62,365 nt of DNA from the NCBI RefSeq assembly GCF_003290025.1, contig NZ_QNHG01000001.1, forward strand, positions 241,868 through 304,232. Direction: 5' to 3'. The stretch is from Pseudogemmobacter bohemicus (GTDB lineage: Bacteria; Pseudomonadota; Alphaproteobacteria; Rhodobacterales; Rhodobacteraceae). The notes beneath the pieces are model-generated. The model saw only the letters and a program-made list of their open reading frames with translations, did not search any database and was not told the DNA's origin. Of the stretch, positions 45,449 through 54,812 are shown piece by piece. Positions within the stretch are counted from its first letter, which is position 1. Each line of letters starts with the position of its first letter. The position numbers and the translations under genes are program-made.

Positions 45449-46494
45449 AACTGCTGGTAACCGGCGGCGCAGGGTTCATCGGCTCTGCCGTGGTGCGGCT
45501 TGCGGTCTCGCGCGGGCATAGCGTGGTCAATGTCGATGCGCTGACCTATGCCGCCTGCCTTGAGAATGTCGCGTCGGTGGGGAACAGCCCGCTTTATGGG
45601 TTCGAACAGGCCGATATCCGTGACCGCGCCGCTTTGGACCGGATTTTCGAGGCGCATCAGCCCGATGCGGTGATGCATCTGGCGGCGGAAAGCCATGTCG
45701 ACCGCTCGATCGACGGGCCGGGGGATTTCGTCGAAACGAATATCACCGGCACCTATAATATGCTGGAGGCCGCGCGGAGCTACTGGACCCGCAAGGGCAG
45801 GCCGGAGGGGTTCCGCTTTCATCATATTTCCACGGATGAAGTGTTCGGCTCGCTGCCGCATGATCCTGCGGTGAAATTCACCGAGGAAACGGCCTACGAC
45901 CCGCGCTCGCCCTATTCGGCGTCGAAAGCGGCATCCGACCATCTGGTCCGCGCCTGGGCCGAGACCTACGGCCTGCCGGTGGTGCTGACCAATTGTTCGA
46001 ACAATTACGGGCCCTTCCATTTTCCGGAAAAGCTGATCCCGGTGATCATCCTGAATGCGCTGGCCGGAAAGCCGCTGCCGATCTACGGCGATGGCTCGAA
46101 CATCCGCGACTGGCTTTATGTCGAGGATCACGCCGACGCGCTTTTGCTGGTGGTCGAAAAGGGCCAGCTGAACCGCAGCTATAATATCGGCGGCGAGAAT
46201 GAGCGGACCAATCTGGAACTGGTGCAGACGCTTTGCGCCATCCTGGACCGCAAGCGCCGGAAATCTGCCGGCAGCTATGCCGACCAGATCACCTTTGTCA
46301 CCGACCGCCCCGGCCATGATGCGCGCTATGCCATTGATCCGTCGCGCATCCGCGAGGAGCTGGGCTGGCGGCCCTCGGTCACTGTCGAAGAGGGGCTGGA
46401 GCGTACCGTCGACTGGTATCTCGCCAATGAAGCCTGGTGGCAGCCCTTGCTGGCGCGTCATGGCGTGGGTGAGCGCTTGGGGGTAAAGGCATGA
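45445..46494 (+). CDS. rfbB: dTDP-glucose 4,6-dehydratase
   Basis: This 349-residue extended SDR has the Rossmann motif [14 protein letters not shown], the catalytic region [10 protein letters not shown] and the YxxxK pair in [15 protein letters not shown]. Later conserved text [14 protein letters not shown] and [19 protein letters not shown] is diagnostic. It converts dTDP-glucose to the 4-keto-6-deoxy form, the second rhamnose step. ATGA overlaps couple it to rfbC and rfbD. Confidence 0.96.
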   Translation: MKLLVTGGAGFIGSAVVRLAVSRGHSVVNVDALTYAACLENVASVGNSPLYGFEQADIRDRAALDRIFEAHQPDAVMHLAAESHVDRSIDGPGDFVETNITGTYNMLEAARSYWTRKGRPEGFRFHHISTDEVFGSLPHDPAVKFTEETAYDPRSPYSASKAASDHLVRAWAETYGLPVVLTNCSNNYGPFHFPEKLIPVIILNALAGKPLPIYGDGSNIRDWLYVEDHADALLLVVEKGQLNRSYNIGGENERTNLELVQTLCAILDRKRRKSAGSYADQITFVTDRPGHDARYAIDPSRIREELGWRPSVTVEEGLERTVDWYLANEAWWQPLLARHGVGERLGVKA

Positions 46495-47345
46495 AACTGC
46501 TTGTCTTTGGCAAGACCGGTCAGGTCGCGACAGAACTCGCGCGCCGTCTGCCCGCTGATTTCCAGGCGGTGTTTCTGGGCCGCGATGAGGCCGATCTCTC
46601 GGACCCCGCCGCCTGCGTGGCGGCGATTGCCGATGGACGGACCGAAGCCGTGATCAATGCCGCTGCCTGGACGGCGGTTGACAAGGCCGAAAGCGAAGAG
46701 GATCTCGCGACCCGGGTCAATGGCGATGCCCCCGCCGCCATGGCCCGGGCCTGTGCAAAGGCCGGCATCCCCTTCCTGCATATCTCGACCGATTATGTCT
46801 TTGCGGGCAGCGGTGACCAGCCCTTCCGCCCGACAGATCCGGTGGCGCCGCTGGGCGCCTATGGCCGTTCAAAACTGAAGGGCGAGGACGGGGTGCGTGC
46901 CGCAGGCGGCCAGCATCTGATCCTGCGCACCTCCTGGGTGTTTTCCGCCCATGGTGCGAATTTCGTGAAAACCATGCTGCGCCTGGGGCGTGAGCGCGAC
47001 AGCCTGAACGTGGTTGACGACCAGCATGGCGGCCCGACCCAGGCCGGTGCCATTGCCGATGCGCTGCTGTCTGCGGTGCGGGCGATGAAGGCCGGAGCGA
47101 CTGGGGGAACCCATCACTTCTCGGGCGCGCCCGATACGACCTGGGCCGGTTTCGCCCGCGAGATCATGGCGCGCGCCGGCCTCGCCTGCCAGATCAACGG
47201 CATCCCGACCAAAGACTACCCGACTCCGGCGCAGCGCCCGCTGAATTCGCGGATGGATTGTTCGGCGCTGGAGACGGCATTCGGTATCCCGCGCCCGGAC
47301 TGGCGGGCCGGGCTTGACGAGGTTCTGAAGGAGCTGGTGGCATGA
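46491..47345 (+). CDS. rfbD: dTDP-4-dehydrorhamnose reductase
   Basis: This 284-residue reductive SDR completes dTDP-L-rhamnose. It shows the nucleotide loop [32 protein letters not shown] and the YxxxK pair in [10 protein letters not shown]. It overlaps both neighbours by four bases, so the four rhamnose genes form one tightly coupled operon. Confidence 0.95.
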   Translation: MKLLVFGKTGQVATELARRLPADFQAVFLGRDEADLSDPAACVAAIADGRTEAVINAAAWTAVDKAESEEDLATRVNGDAPAAMARACAKAGIPFLHISTDYVFAGSGDQPFRPTDPVAPLGAYGRSKLKGEDGVRAAGGQHLILRTSWVFSAHGANFVKTMLRLGRERDSLNVVDDQHGGPTQAGAIADALLSAVRAMKAGATGGTHHFSGAPDTTWAGFAREIMARAGLACQINGIPTKDYPTPAQRPLNSRMDCSALETAFGIPRPDWRAGLDEVLKELVA

Positions 47346-48214
47346 AACGCAAGGGCATCATTCTCGCGGGCGGTTCGGGCACAAGGCTTTACCCGATTAC
47401 CATGGGCGTCTCGAAGCAGCTCTTGCCGCTTTATGACAAGCCGATGATCTATTACCCGCTGTCGGTCCTGATGCTGGGCGGGATCCGCGAGATCGCGATC
47501 ATCACCACGCCGGAGGACCAGGCGCAGTTCCAGCGCCTGATGGGCGATGGCAGCCAATGGGGGCTGTCGATCACCTGGATCACCCAGCCTTCGCCCGATG
47601 GTCTGGCCCAGGCCTATCTGCTGGCCGAGGATTTCCTTGCAGGCGCGCCTTCGGCCATGGTGCTGGGCGACAATATCTTTTTCGGCCATGGCCTGCCCGA
47701 AGTGCTGGCAGCGGCCTCGGCGCGCGAGACCGGCGGCACGGTGTTCGGCTATCACGTCTCGGACCCCGAGCGGTATGGCGTGGTTGATTTCGATCAGGAT
47801 GGCAATGTGCGCGCGATCATCGAAAAACCCGCAAAGCCGCCGTCGAATTTCGCGGTGACCGGGCTCTATTTCCTCGACGGCCGCGCGCCGGAACTGGCGG
47901 CGCGGGTGCAGCCCTCGGCGCGCGGAGAGCTGGAAATCGCCGATCTGCTTGAGATTTACCGCGAAGAAGGCAGTCTGATGGTTGAACGGATGGGGCGGGG
48001 CTATGCCTGGCTTGATACCGGCACCCATGGCAGCCTGCTTGATGCCGGGAATTTCGTGCGCACGCTGACCTTGCGCCAGGGGCTGCAGGTGGGATCGCCG
48101 GATGAGATCGCCTTCCGCCAGGGCTGGATTGATGCGGACCAGCTGGCTGCGCGGGCAAAGCTTTTCGGCAAAAACGATTACGGGCGCTACCTGGCCGGGC
48201 TGCCTGCCGATTGA
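47342..48214 (+). CDS. rfbA: Glucose-1-phosphate thymidylyltransferase
   Basis: This 290-residue nucleotidyltransferase makes dTDP-glucose, the first rhamnose step. It has the signature GIILAGGSGTRLYPIT, the activator/substrate region SKQLLPLYDKPMIYYPLS, and metal-site text VLGDNIFFGHG. The C-terminal regulatory part is present (GRGYAWLDTGTH). It is the last gene of rfbC-B-D-A and is followed by a nested palindrome. Confidence 0.96.
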   Translation: MKRKGIILAGGSGTRLYPITMGVSKQLLPLYDKPMIYYPLSVLMLGGIREIAIITTPEDQAQFQRLMGDGSQWGLSITWITQPSPDGLAQAYLLAEDFLAGAPSAMVLGDNIFFGHGLPEVLAAASARETGGTVFGYHVSDPERYGVVDFDQDGNVRAIIEKPAKPPSNFAVTGLYFLDGRAPELAARVQPSARGELEIADLLEIYREEGSLMVERMGRGYAWLDTGTHGSLLDAGNFVRTLTLRQGLQVGSPDEIAFRQGWIDADQLAARAKLFGKNDYGRYLAGLPAD

Positions 48215-48296
48215 GGGGGCCGCTGCCGCCGGTCTGCGGGCAGGATCCCGCAGGCCGGTCCCTGCCTTCCTTCTGCAAACTTGCTGAACCTTTAGG

Positions 48297-48324
48297 GGAT
48301 TGTTAACCTGTTCGGGAACAATCC
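48297..48324. promoter_or_regulatory. Nested palindrome after the rhamnose operon
   Basis: GGATTGTT and AACAATCC form a perfect outer inverted repeat, and TGTTC-GG-GAACA a perfect inner one within the 12-base spacer. It is 83 bases past the rfbA stop and 113 bases before the next small gene. It could be an operator for the right-hand part of the locus or a terminator; the lack of a T-run favours an operator. Confidence 0.45.
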
Positions 48325-48436
48325 TTGGAAATCTGCCACCACTTCGGCCCGACCGGGCACAATGACAGCAAAGGGGGCAGCGGCAGGACCGGGTTTGAAG
48401 GCGCCATAAGGGCGGATGATGAGGCAACGGGAAAAT

Positions 48437-48625
48437 ATGATCACAGGATATCTTGCCTTTTCGGTTCTGATGGCCGCCTCCGCGCTCAGCCTGTCGGTTT
48501 CTGCCGGCCATCCGCCGCTGGCCTGGGTGCTGGCCTATAGCGGTGCCGGGGCTACCTCTCTGATCGCAATGGCCTTTTTCCGCAGCCTCACCGGCGGTGA
48601 GGCCGCAGGCGCCCGGGGCCGCTGA
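48437..48625 (+). CDS. Small two-helix membrane protein
   Basis: This 62-residue protein starts MITGYLAFSVLMAASALSLS and has two hydrophobic segments (about residues 4-24 and 28-48), ending in a Gly/Arg-rich tail. Small membrane proteins of this type occur beside ExoY-like genes in related bacteria. Its role is unknown. An earlier in-frame ATG at 48416 adds seven residues. GGGAAAA precedes the chosen start. Confidence 0.55.
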   Translation: MITGYLAFSVLMAASALSLSVSAGHPPLAWVLAYSGAGATSLIAMAFFRSLTGGEAAGARGR

Positions 48626-49072
48626 TCATTCGCCAAAGCCTGTCGCCAGAATGGCGGCCAGATCCTGCGATTGTAATTGAATAAGAAACAACATGTGAGA
48701 AGCCTCTCCGGCGCGGGCAGGCTCCCTGACAGGCTGGTATTCCGCGAATCGACCTCTGGCCCGATCTGGATTCCGGGCGCGGCACGGCCCCTGCACCGCC
48801 GACCCGGGGCGCCACCGGGCCAAAACCCGGTGCCGGTGGCCGCGATGTGGCAGAAATTCGTCGAATTGCGTCGGAATTGTGGTGAACGCGTGGCGATCCT
48901 GCTTTCACCCGCCTGGCAGCTTCGGATAAAATGGTCGCCGGGGGCATTCTGACCGAGTGCTGAAGATGTGGTTTGACCTTCTGCCAATGCCAGAGACCGC
49001 GACGGGGATGCTCGCCGCAGGGGCGGGTTCTTTTGTGCCCGGACTGGCCGATTTGTTGATCGGACACTGACA
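48626..49072. other. 450-base leader region before the ExoY-type gene
   Basis: No convincing gene is seen. A locally AT-rich run at about 48672-48695 (containing GTAATTGAATAAGAAACAAC) contrasts with the GC-rich surroundings and may mark a promoter. The gap is long for this compact locus and may hold regulatory sites for the priming transferase. Confidence 0.35.
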
Positions 49073-49783
49073 ATGTCGATCATTTCAGCAAAGACCGCCG
49101 GGGCTGCGGGAGTGGCCCCTGTGATCAGAACGGCGCCGGACAAGCAGGAGCCGGTGGTGAACCTGCCCGGTCGCGGCGGGATCTATCGCCATGTCTTCAA
49201 GCGGGCGCTGGACCTTTTCGCGATCCTCGCGGCGGTGCCCATCGTGCTGCCGGTGGTTCTGGGGCTGGCGATCCTGGTGGCGCGCGATGGCGGCAGCCCC
49301 TTCTACAGCCAGATGCGCGTCGGTAAGGGTGGTCGCTCGTTCCGGATGTGGAAGCTGCGCTCGATGGTGATCGACGCGGATCAGCGGCTCGACTCCTGGC
49401 TTGAAGCCAATCCCGAGGCGCGGGCGGAATGGGACAGCACGCAAAAGCTGCGCAATGACCCGCGCATCACCGCCTTTGGCCATTTCCTGCGCCGCTCGTC
49501 GCTGGATGAGTTGCCGCAGCTGTGGAACGTTTTCATCGGCGATATGAGCCTTGTCGGCCCGCGCCCGATGATGTTGAATCAGCGCGATCTTTATCCCGGC
49601 ACCGCTTATTATGCGTTGCGTCCGGGCGTGACCGGCTACTGGCAGACCGCAGGGCGCAACCGCACGACCTTTGAGGCGCGGGCGGAATATGATGCGGTCT
49701 ATGAGGAGCGCCTGTCGCTGGCCACCGATCTTGGCATCATGGCGCGCACTGTGGCTGTTGTCCTGCGCGGCACCGGCTGCTGA
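49073..49783 (+). CDS. Undecaprenyl-phosphate sugar-1-phosphate transferase (ExoY-like)
   Basis: This 236-residue protein belongs to the bacterial sugar transferase (PHPT) family that loads the first sugar phosphate onto undecaprenyl phosphate. A membrane segment at about 45-65 is followed by the family motifs FYSQMRVGKGGRSFRMWKLR, LRRSSLDELPQLWNVFIGDM, SLVGPRP and PGVTGYWQTAGR. It is the short, single-helix type like ExoY. The sugar it transfers cannot be read from sequence. It starts polymer assembly for this locus. Confidence 0.92.
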   Translation: MSIISAKTAGAAGVAPVIRTAPDKQEPVVNLPGRGGIYRHVFKRALDLFAILAAVPIVLPVVLGLAILVARDGGSPFYSQMRVGKGGRSFRMWKLRSMVIDADQRLDSWLEANPEARAEWDSTQKLRNDPRITAFGHFLRRSSLDELPQLWNVFIGDMSLVGPRPMMLNQRDLYPGTAYYALRPGVTGYWQTAGRNRTTFEARAEYDAVYEERLSLATDLGIMARTVAVVLRGTGC

Positions 49784-49808
49784 GCCCACCGCGTGGTGGC
49801 GATGGCGG

Positions 49809-50146
49809 CGGATCGTCCCGAATATCGGCACCGGCGGCATCGCCGGTTTAGGTGCATTTTAAAGGCTCTTCGGTCTGGACCTGGTGATGGATCGCGGCTG
49901 GGTCGTCTCGCTTGCCACAGGCGAGACCGCGCTGGTGCAGATCGGCATCGCGACGGAGGGCGGCTCGGGTCTGCCGGTGCCTGATCTCTCGATTGAGGTC
50001 TATGGTCATACGGTCTTTAGCCGCGCCCCCCCGAGGGGGCGTCTATCCTCGCTCCGTTGACCGATGAGCCCTGGGGCCTGTGCCGGCTCTGCCTGCGCGA
50101 CCCGGCGGGGAAGGTCGTGAATATCCTTCGCCATCGCCGTGCCTGA
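49809..50146 (+). pseudogene. Decayed VOC/glyoxalase-like gene
   Basis: Frame one reads RIVPNIGTGGIAGLGAF, then an in-frame TAA (49860-49862) where Tyr is expected, then RLFGLDLVMDRGWVVSLATG and VPDLSIEVYGHT. After about 50040 the match moves to another frame and ends PLTDEPWGLCRLCLRDPAGK then VVNILRHRRA with a stop at 50144-50146. This is a full-length small VOC protein broken by one stop and at least one indel. It is unrelated in function to the polysaccharide genes around it. Confidence 0.7.
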
Positions 50147-50180
50147 ATGCGGCTCCGGTCCAGCCCCGTCCCCTCCGGCC

Positions 50181-51434
50181 TCAGCTCAGCCGTATCCGGC
50201 CCCGGCCCGAAGGGCGGATTTCCGGCAGGGCGATGATCGGGCGCAGGCCCAGTTCACGCTCCATCTGCGCCGAGGTGCGGATCACCGGTTTCAGCAGATC
50301 CAGCAGGAAGGCGAGGATCAGACCGCCCAGAAGCCCCGCAATCGCCCCTACCGCGACAAACATCTTGCGGCGCGGCCCGTCGGGATGTTCGGGCGTGATG
50401 GCGCGGTCAAGAATGCCGAAGCGTTCGCCCTGCTGGCGTTCGGCAAGGCGCAGCTGGGCCTCGGCCTCGGCCTGCGCATCGGAGGTCTGGTCGAAATTGC
50501 GCTGGATCTGGCCCAGGTCCCGCTCAAGATCGGCAAGGCCGCGTTCGGCCACCGCGACCCCGGCAAGGCCCGCCTCGATTGCGGCAGCACGCGCGTTCAG
50601 AGCATTTTTCTGACCGGCGATCAGCACGGTCTGGTCATCCAGTTCGCGCAGCCGCTGGCGATCGGTCGGGCGCAGCGTCTCGCGGGCCGAGATGCGGCGG
50701 CGCTCCTCATCCACCAGCAAAAGGTCACGGTCCAGGTCGCGCAGATCGGTCTCGATGGTGGTCAGTTCCTCGCGCCGGGTCGCCGAGACCGGCGGCAGCA
50801 TTTCGGCATTGGCATTGCGCCAGGCGATGATCTTCGCCTCCTGCGCCTGGATCTCTGTCGAGAGAACCGACAGCCGCTCGCTGTGGAAGGTATAGCTTTC
50901 CCGCGCGCGCTGCAGTTGTCCTGAGGCCGAGAGGTCCACCACGCTTTGCGCGAGGTCATTGGCGATCCGCGCGGCGTTTTCGGCATCGCCGAAAGTCGCG
51001 CTGATCACCACCGCCGACACCTGGGTCGGCTGGCCATAGGCCGGATCGCCCGAGACCTCGACCGTGTTAAAGCGGATGGCGGCGCGTAAAGCGGTCACCT
51101 TCGCCTCGGTCGAAAGCGCCGGCAGATCGCTGTAAAGCCGGTGCCGCTCGATGATCGCGACCAGGTTCTGCCGCGTCGTCAGCCGGTGTTGCAGCGATTG
51201 CACAAGCTGCGCCGAGCCCGAGGCCTGGGCGGCATCGGTGGGCGCGCTGCCGGCGACCGGCACCCGCACCTGGGCGGTCTGGATCTCGATCGAGGCCCAG
51301 GCGGTATAGCTGTCGGGCCGCCGCTTGGCATAAGCGGCCGCCAGCGCCACGGCCAGCAGCGCGCAAAGGGCGATCAGCAAGCCGCGCCGTTTCAGAAAGC
51401 TGAGAAGATCCTCGATCGTGCGCAGATGCCCCAT
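50181..51434 (-). CDS. Polysaccharide chain-length regulator (Wzz/ExoP N-terminal type)
   Basis: This 417-residue polysaccharide co-polymerase has a membrane helix near the N-terminus (about 18-35, GLLIALCALLAVALAAAY) and one near the C-terminus (about 360-382). Between them lies a long periplasmic coiled-coil domain. There is no kinase domain, so it is the split form. The cognate ATPase gene lies immediately upstream, ten bases away. It should set polymer length together with the Wzy-like polymerase and export machinery. Confidence 0.87.
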   Translation of the reverse strand: MGHLRTIEDLLSFLKRRGLLIALCALLAVALAAAYAKRRPDSYTAWASIEIQTAQVRVPVAGSAPTDAAQASGSAQLVQSLQHRLTTRQNLVAIIERHRLYSDLPALSTEAKVTALRAAIRFNTVEVSGDPAYGQPTQVSAVVISATFGDAENAARIANDLAQSVVDLSASGQLQRARESYTFHSERLSVLSTEIQAQEAKIIAWRNANAEMLPPVSATRREELTTIETDLRDLDRDLLLVDEERRRISARETLRPTDRQRLRELDDQTVLIAGQKNALNARAAAIEAGLAGVAVAERGLADLERDLGQIQRNFDQTSDAQAEAEAQLRLAERQQGERFGILDRAITPEHPDGPRRKMFVAVGAIAGLLGGLILAFLLDLLKPVIRTSAQMERELGLRPIIALPEIRPSGRGRIRLS

Positions 51435-51443
51435 TGCCGCCCC

Positions 51444-52421
51444 TCAGCCCCGCCCGATACCATGCCCGAACCAGCGGCCCAGCAGGCCCTGGCCCGCCAG
51501 CAGACCGCGATCCTGGGCGCGGTTCAGCACCACGGCCAGCAGCGGGATCCGGCCCTCGAACATCCGCTCGCAGGCGGTGATATCGGCGGCGGTGGTGCTG
51601 GTGCCGTCGACCACCAGCAGCACGGCATCGACCAGGCCCGTCAGCGCGATCATATCATCATAGTCCAGCGCCGGCGGCGTATCGAAAAGCTGGATATCGG
51701 GCTGCAGCAGGTCGCTGGCCGATTGCAGTGCCGCCGCGCAAAGCGGGTCCTGCAGCGTCTCGGCCGGGCGGGCGACGCGCTCGCTGTTCAGCGCCAGCGC
51801 GAGGTTGGAGCCGATGCGGCGGAACTGACCCTCAAGCGGCTGCTCTCCCAACAGGAATTCCAACAGCTGCGGCGCGGTGCTTTGGGCGAAAAGCCCGGCC
51901 TGGCGCGGGCGGCGCAGATCAAGATCCATCAGGAGCGTCCGGCAGGATGGCAACCGGCCCAGAGACAGCGCCAGATTGGCGGCGACATAGCTTTTGCCGC
52001 AGCCGGCGCGCGGCGAGGTGATGGCCAGCCGGCTCATCCCTTCCTTTGCCATCGCCTGGGCGATGCGGGTGCGCAGCATGTCGAAATAGCGGGTGATCTG
52101 GTGGTGTTCCGGTTTCAGGAACAAACCGTTTCTGATCAGCCTGGCGGGGTCGGCCTGCATCTCGCCAATCGATTCCCAGACCTTTGACGGGTTCGGCCCG
52201 GCAAAGACCGAAGGCGGGATGGTGATCTCGCGCCCGGTGCGCTGGTCCAGCGCGATGGGCAGGCTGATGCGCGGATGGCCGGGCCGGAACAGCGAGACAA
52301 GGCTGCCGCGCGCCGTGGATTCTGCGTTGCGATCCTGGTCGTTATCTTCAGCGCCCATCAGGGGAAATCCCGTATCCAGGGGTTTTGAACCGAAAGGGCC
52401 AGGGATATTGTGGCGGCTCAT
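51444..52421 (-). CDS. CpsD/CapB-type ATPase, tyrosine-kinase-like
   Basis: This 325-residue protein has the P-loop SPRAGCGKSYVAANLALS, a Walker A' motif LLMDLDLRRPRQ and a Walker B QLFDTPPALDYDD, as in bacterial tyrosine kinases that control capsule export. The first 110 residues are a variable extension. The C-terminus (LLGRWFGHGIGRG) lacks the usual tyrosine cluster. It pairs with the separate Wzz-type protein just downstream, an arrangement like the split CapA/CapB of Gram-positives. Confidence 0.87.
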   Translation of the reverse strand: MSRHNIPGPFGSKPLDTGFPLMGAEDNDQDRNAESTARGSLVSLFRPGHPRISLPIALDQRTGREITIPPSVFAGPNPSKVWESIGEMQADPARLIRNGLFLKPEHHQITRYFDMLRTRIAQAMAKEGMSRLAITSPRAGCGKSYVAANLALSLGRLPSCRTLLMDLDLRRPRQAGLFAQSTAPQLLEFLLGEQPLEGQFRRIGSNLALALNSERVARPAETLQDPLCAAALQSASDLLQPDIQLFDTPPALDYDDMIALTGLVDAVLLVVDGTSTTAADITACERMFEGRIPLLAVVLNRAQDRGLLAGQGLLGRWFGHGIGRG

Positions 52422-52764
52422 CTATGGTCCGGTTCCGACAGAAGGGCGTCGGCAAGACCGCGCGCCCCGAATTGATACCCCCTGCCGGAAGGCAGGCATG
52501 ACGCCGGCACCGGCTGCGAAATCGCCCCGGGACCGGTCTGGTCCAAAGGATGCAGCCATGGGTCCGGGCCCCCGCCCAGAAGGCTATGTCTAACCGATCA
52601 GAGACAAAAATGAAAGCCCGGGGCAGGGGACAGGCGGCCCGCCCGCCCTGTTCGGCCGACCTGTTCTGCCGACCTGTTCGGGCGGCCCGTTCCGGCGGGG
52701 GGAACCGACGGGGGAACTGACGGGGCTTTGACACTGTGTCCCCGGCGGCTTACCCCTGTCGGCG
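52422..52764. other. Divergent 343-base intergenic region with direct repeats
   Basis: This gap separates the ATPase (minus) and a glycosyltransferase (plus) and should hold both promoters. GCCGACCTGTTC is repeated with a 13-base period at 52655-52679, with a partial copy before it. No gene is seen. Confidence 0.4.
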
Positions 52765-53808
52765 ATGAGAGAGGAACCGCCCATACCCCCGTCGCTGCCG
52801 GATCCGGCTGCTGCGCCGCTCGTGATGCCGGGGGGCGGCGGGATCGTCGATGCAGTGGTGATCGGCCGCAATGAGGGCAGCCGGCTCGCCGTCTGCCTCG
52901 CCTCGTTGCGGGGGCAGGTGCGGCGGCTGGTCTATGTCGACAGCGGCTCGACCGATGGGTCCCGGGCGCTGGCCCGGGCGGCGGGCGCGATTGTGGTGGA
53001 TCTGGACCTTTCGCGCCCCTTCACGGCGGCAAGGGCGCGCAATGCCGGGGTGCTGGCGCTGATCGTCGAGGGGAATGAGCCGGATTTCGTGCAATTCGTC
53101 GATGGCGATTGCGAGATGGTGCCGGGCTGGGTGGCGCGGGCGCTTCAGGGGTTTTGCGACCATCCCGGCGCGGTGGTGATCTGCGGGCGGCGGCGGGAAC
53201 GGTATCCCGGGGCCTCGGTCTGGAACCGGCTTTGCGACCGCGAATGGAACACGCCCATCGGTGAGGCGCTGGCCTGTGGGGGCGATGCGCTGATGCGGCT
53301 GCGCGACTTCCAGTCGGTGCGCGGCTACCGTGAGGATCTGATCGCGGGCGAGGAGCCCGAGCTGTGCCAGCGCCTGCGCCGGGCGGGCGGGCATATCTGG
53401 CGGATCGACGCGGACATGGTGCTGCATGACGCCGCGATGACGCGGCTCTCGCAATGGTGGCGGCGGACGAAACGCGCGGGTTATGCCTTTGCCGAAGGCT
53501 ATGCGCTGCATGGGCGCGGCCCGGATCGCCACTGGCGGCGCGAGACGCTGCGCGCTCTGGCCTGGGGCGCCGCGCTGCCGCTGGTGGTGATCGTGCTGGG
53601 GCTGATCCATCCCGCCTTCTGGCTGCTGGTGCTGATCTGGCCTTTGCAGATGCTGCGCCTTGCCTGGGCCTGGCGGCATGAGGGGCGGACGGGGATTGAA
53701 GCGGCGATTTTCACCGTATTGGGGAAATTTCCCGAGGCGCTTGGCGCGCTTGGCTATCTGCGCGACCGGCTCCGGGGCCACAAGCGCGGGCTGATCGAGT
53801 ATAAGTGA
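52765..53808 (+). CDS. Family 2 glycosyltransferase, membrane-associated
   Basis: This 347-residue GT-A protein opens its domain at about residue 28 (VDAVVIGRNEGSRLAVCLAS) and shows YVDSGSTDGSRALA and the metal motif FVDGDCEMV. A hydrophobic C-terminal part (LPLVVIVLGLIHPAFWLLVL and on) suggests two or three membrane helices. It likely extends the lipid-linked repeat unit. The start is uncertain, since the first 25 residues are Pro-rich and the ribosome site is weak. Confidence 0.85.
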   Translation: MREEPPIPPSLPDPAAAPLVMPGGGGIVDAVVIGRNEGSRLAVCLASLRGQVRRLVYVDSGSTDGSRALARAAGAIVVDLDLSRPFTAARARNAGVLALIVEGNEPDFVQFVDGDCEMVPGWVARALQGFCDHPGAVVICGRRRERYPGASVWNRLCDREWNTPIGEALACGGDALMRLRDFQSVRGYREDLIAGEEPELCQRLRRAGGHIWRIDADMVLHDAAMTRLSQWWRRTKRAGYAFAEGYALHGRGPDRHWRRETLRALAWGAALPLVVIVLGLIHPAFWLLVLIWPLQMLRLAWAWRHEGRTGIEAAIFTVLGKFPEALGALGYLRDRLRGHKRGLIEYK

Positions 53809-53821
53809 CCGTTCCGCCTGC

Positions 53822-54574
53822 CTATTCCGACCTTTGCCGCCAGGCCTTGACCGCCTCCTCCGGCAGGATCGCGAAACAGGCGGCATAGCGCGGGATCAGC
53901 CGGCGCGGCGAAGACAGCGCCCGCCAGGCCCATTCCATCGCGATCTTGCGGACCCAGGCCGGCGCGCGGCTCTGGTCTCCGGACAGAAACTCCACCCCCG
54001 CGCCGACCGAGGCGAAGCCGGTCTGCGGCGCGAGGCTGCGGCCAAGGGCGGCGAAGCGCTCTTGCTTCGGGGCACCAAGTGCGATCAGGCAAAGCCCCGG
54101 CCCAAGGGCCGCCAGATCCGCCAGCGCCTTGCGGGCCTCCGGCCCTTCGGGGTCGAACCCCATCGCCGGCGCGATCAGCAGCCCCTGGCGGTAGCCGGGG
54201 ATCTCGCGCGAAAGCCGCGCGCTTGCCGCCTCCAGCGCGGCCCCGGTCGCCCCCAGCATCGAGACCGGCAGCCCCGCATTGGCCGCAAGGCCGCAGAGCG
54301 GCAGCACGAGATCCGAACCCGGCATCAGATCGACCGGCTTTTTCGCCAGCGAGGACAGCCAGACGATCGGATTGCCATCGGCCACGACCATATCCTGCCC
54401 GGCATAGGCGGCGCGAAATTTCGGGTCGCGCCGCAGCTTGACCAGGTGGTCGACATTGATCGTTGCGAGCGCAAAGCCTTCGCCACGCCGGAAACGTGTC
54501 GCCACATCGCGCAAAAGCGCCGCGCGGCTGGCATGGGTCACCTCGATACGGGTGTCGCTGAAGGTAAAGCGCAA
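53822..54574 (-). CDS. WecG/TagA/CpsF-family glycosyltransferase
   Basis: This protein of about 250 residues matches the GT26 family: FALATINVDHLVKLRRDPKF, ADGNPIVWLSSL, RMPGSD-like LMPGSDLVLPL, VSMLGATGAALEA, and the closing VGAGVEFLSGDQSRAPAWV. Family members add N-acetylmannosamine-type or similar sugars to lipid carriers. A TTG at 54574, preceded by AGGATCACCCGC, gives the length and N-terminus usual for the family. The upstream ATG at 54706 adds 44 Arg/Pro-rich residues that look non-coding. Confidence 0.85.
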   Translation of the reverse strand: MRFTFSDTRIEVTHASRAALLRDVATRFRRGEGFALATINVDHLVKLRRDPKFRAAYAGQDMVVADGNPIVWLSSLAKKPVDLMPGSDLVLPLCGLAANAGLPVSMLGATGAALEAASARLSREIPGYRQGLLIAPAMGFDPEGPEARKALADLAALGPGLCLIALGAPKQERFAALGRSLAPQTGFASVGAGVEFLSGDQSRAPAWVRKIAMEWAWRALSSPRRLIPRYAACFAILPEEAVKAWRQRSE

Positions 54575-54812
54575 GCGGGTGATCCTGTCAGGCGGCGGCG
54601 CGCGCAGCCTAACCTGCCTGCGTGCCGGAGGCGACAGCGAAAGGCGCTGGCCGCGCGCGGCAACACTTTGTTTCCACGCGCGCGGCTTCGGCGCCGGGCG
54701 GGGCATCGTGGCGCCGGGCGCGGCACCATGCTAAGGAAGGGGCGAAAACAGCCCCCCGCCCTCCACCCCCGACGCCAACCCAACACGCCAGTGCAGAACG
54801 GATCCCGGCCGG

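Noticed and set aside
48535-49143. Minus-strand ORF of 202 codons before the ExoY-like gene
   Set aside because: No recognisable domain, biased Arg/Pro/Ser composition, and it overlaps real genes at both ends.
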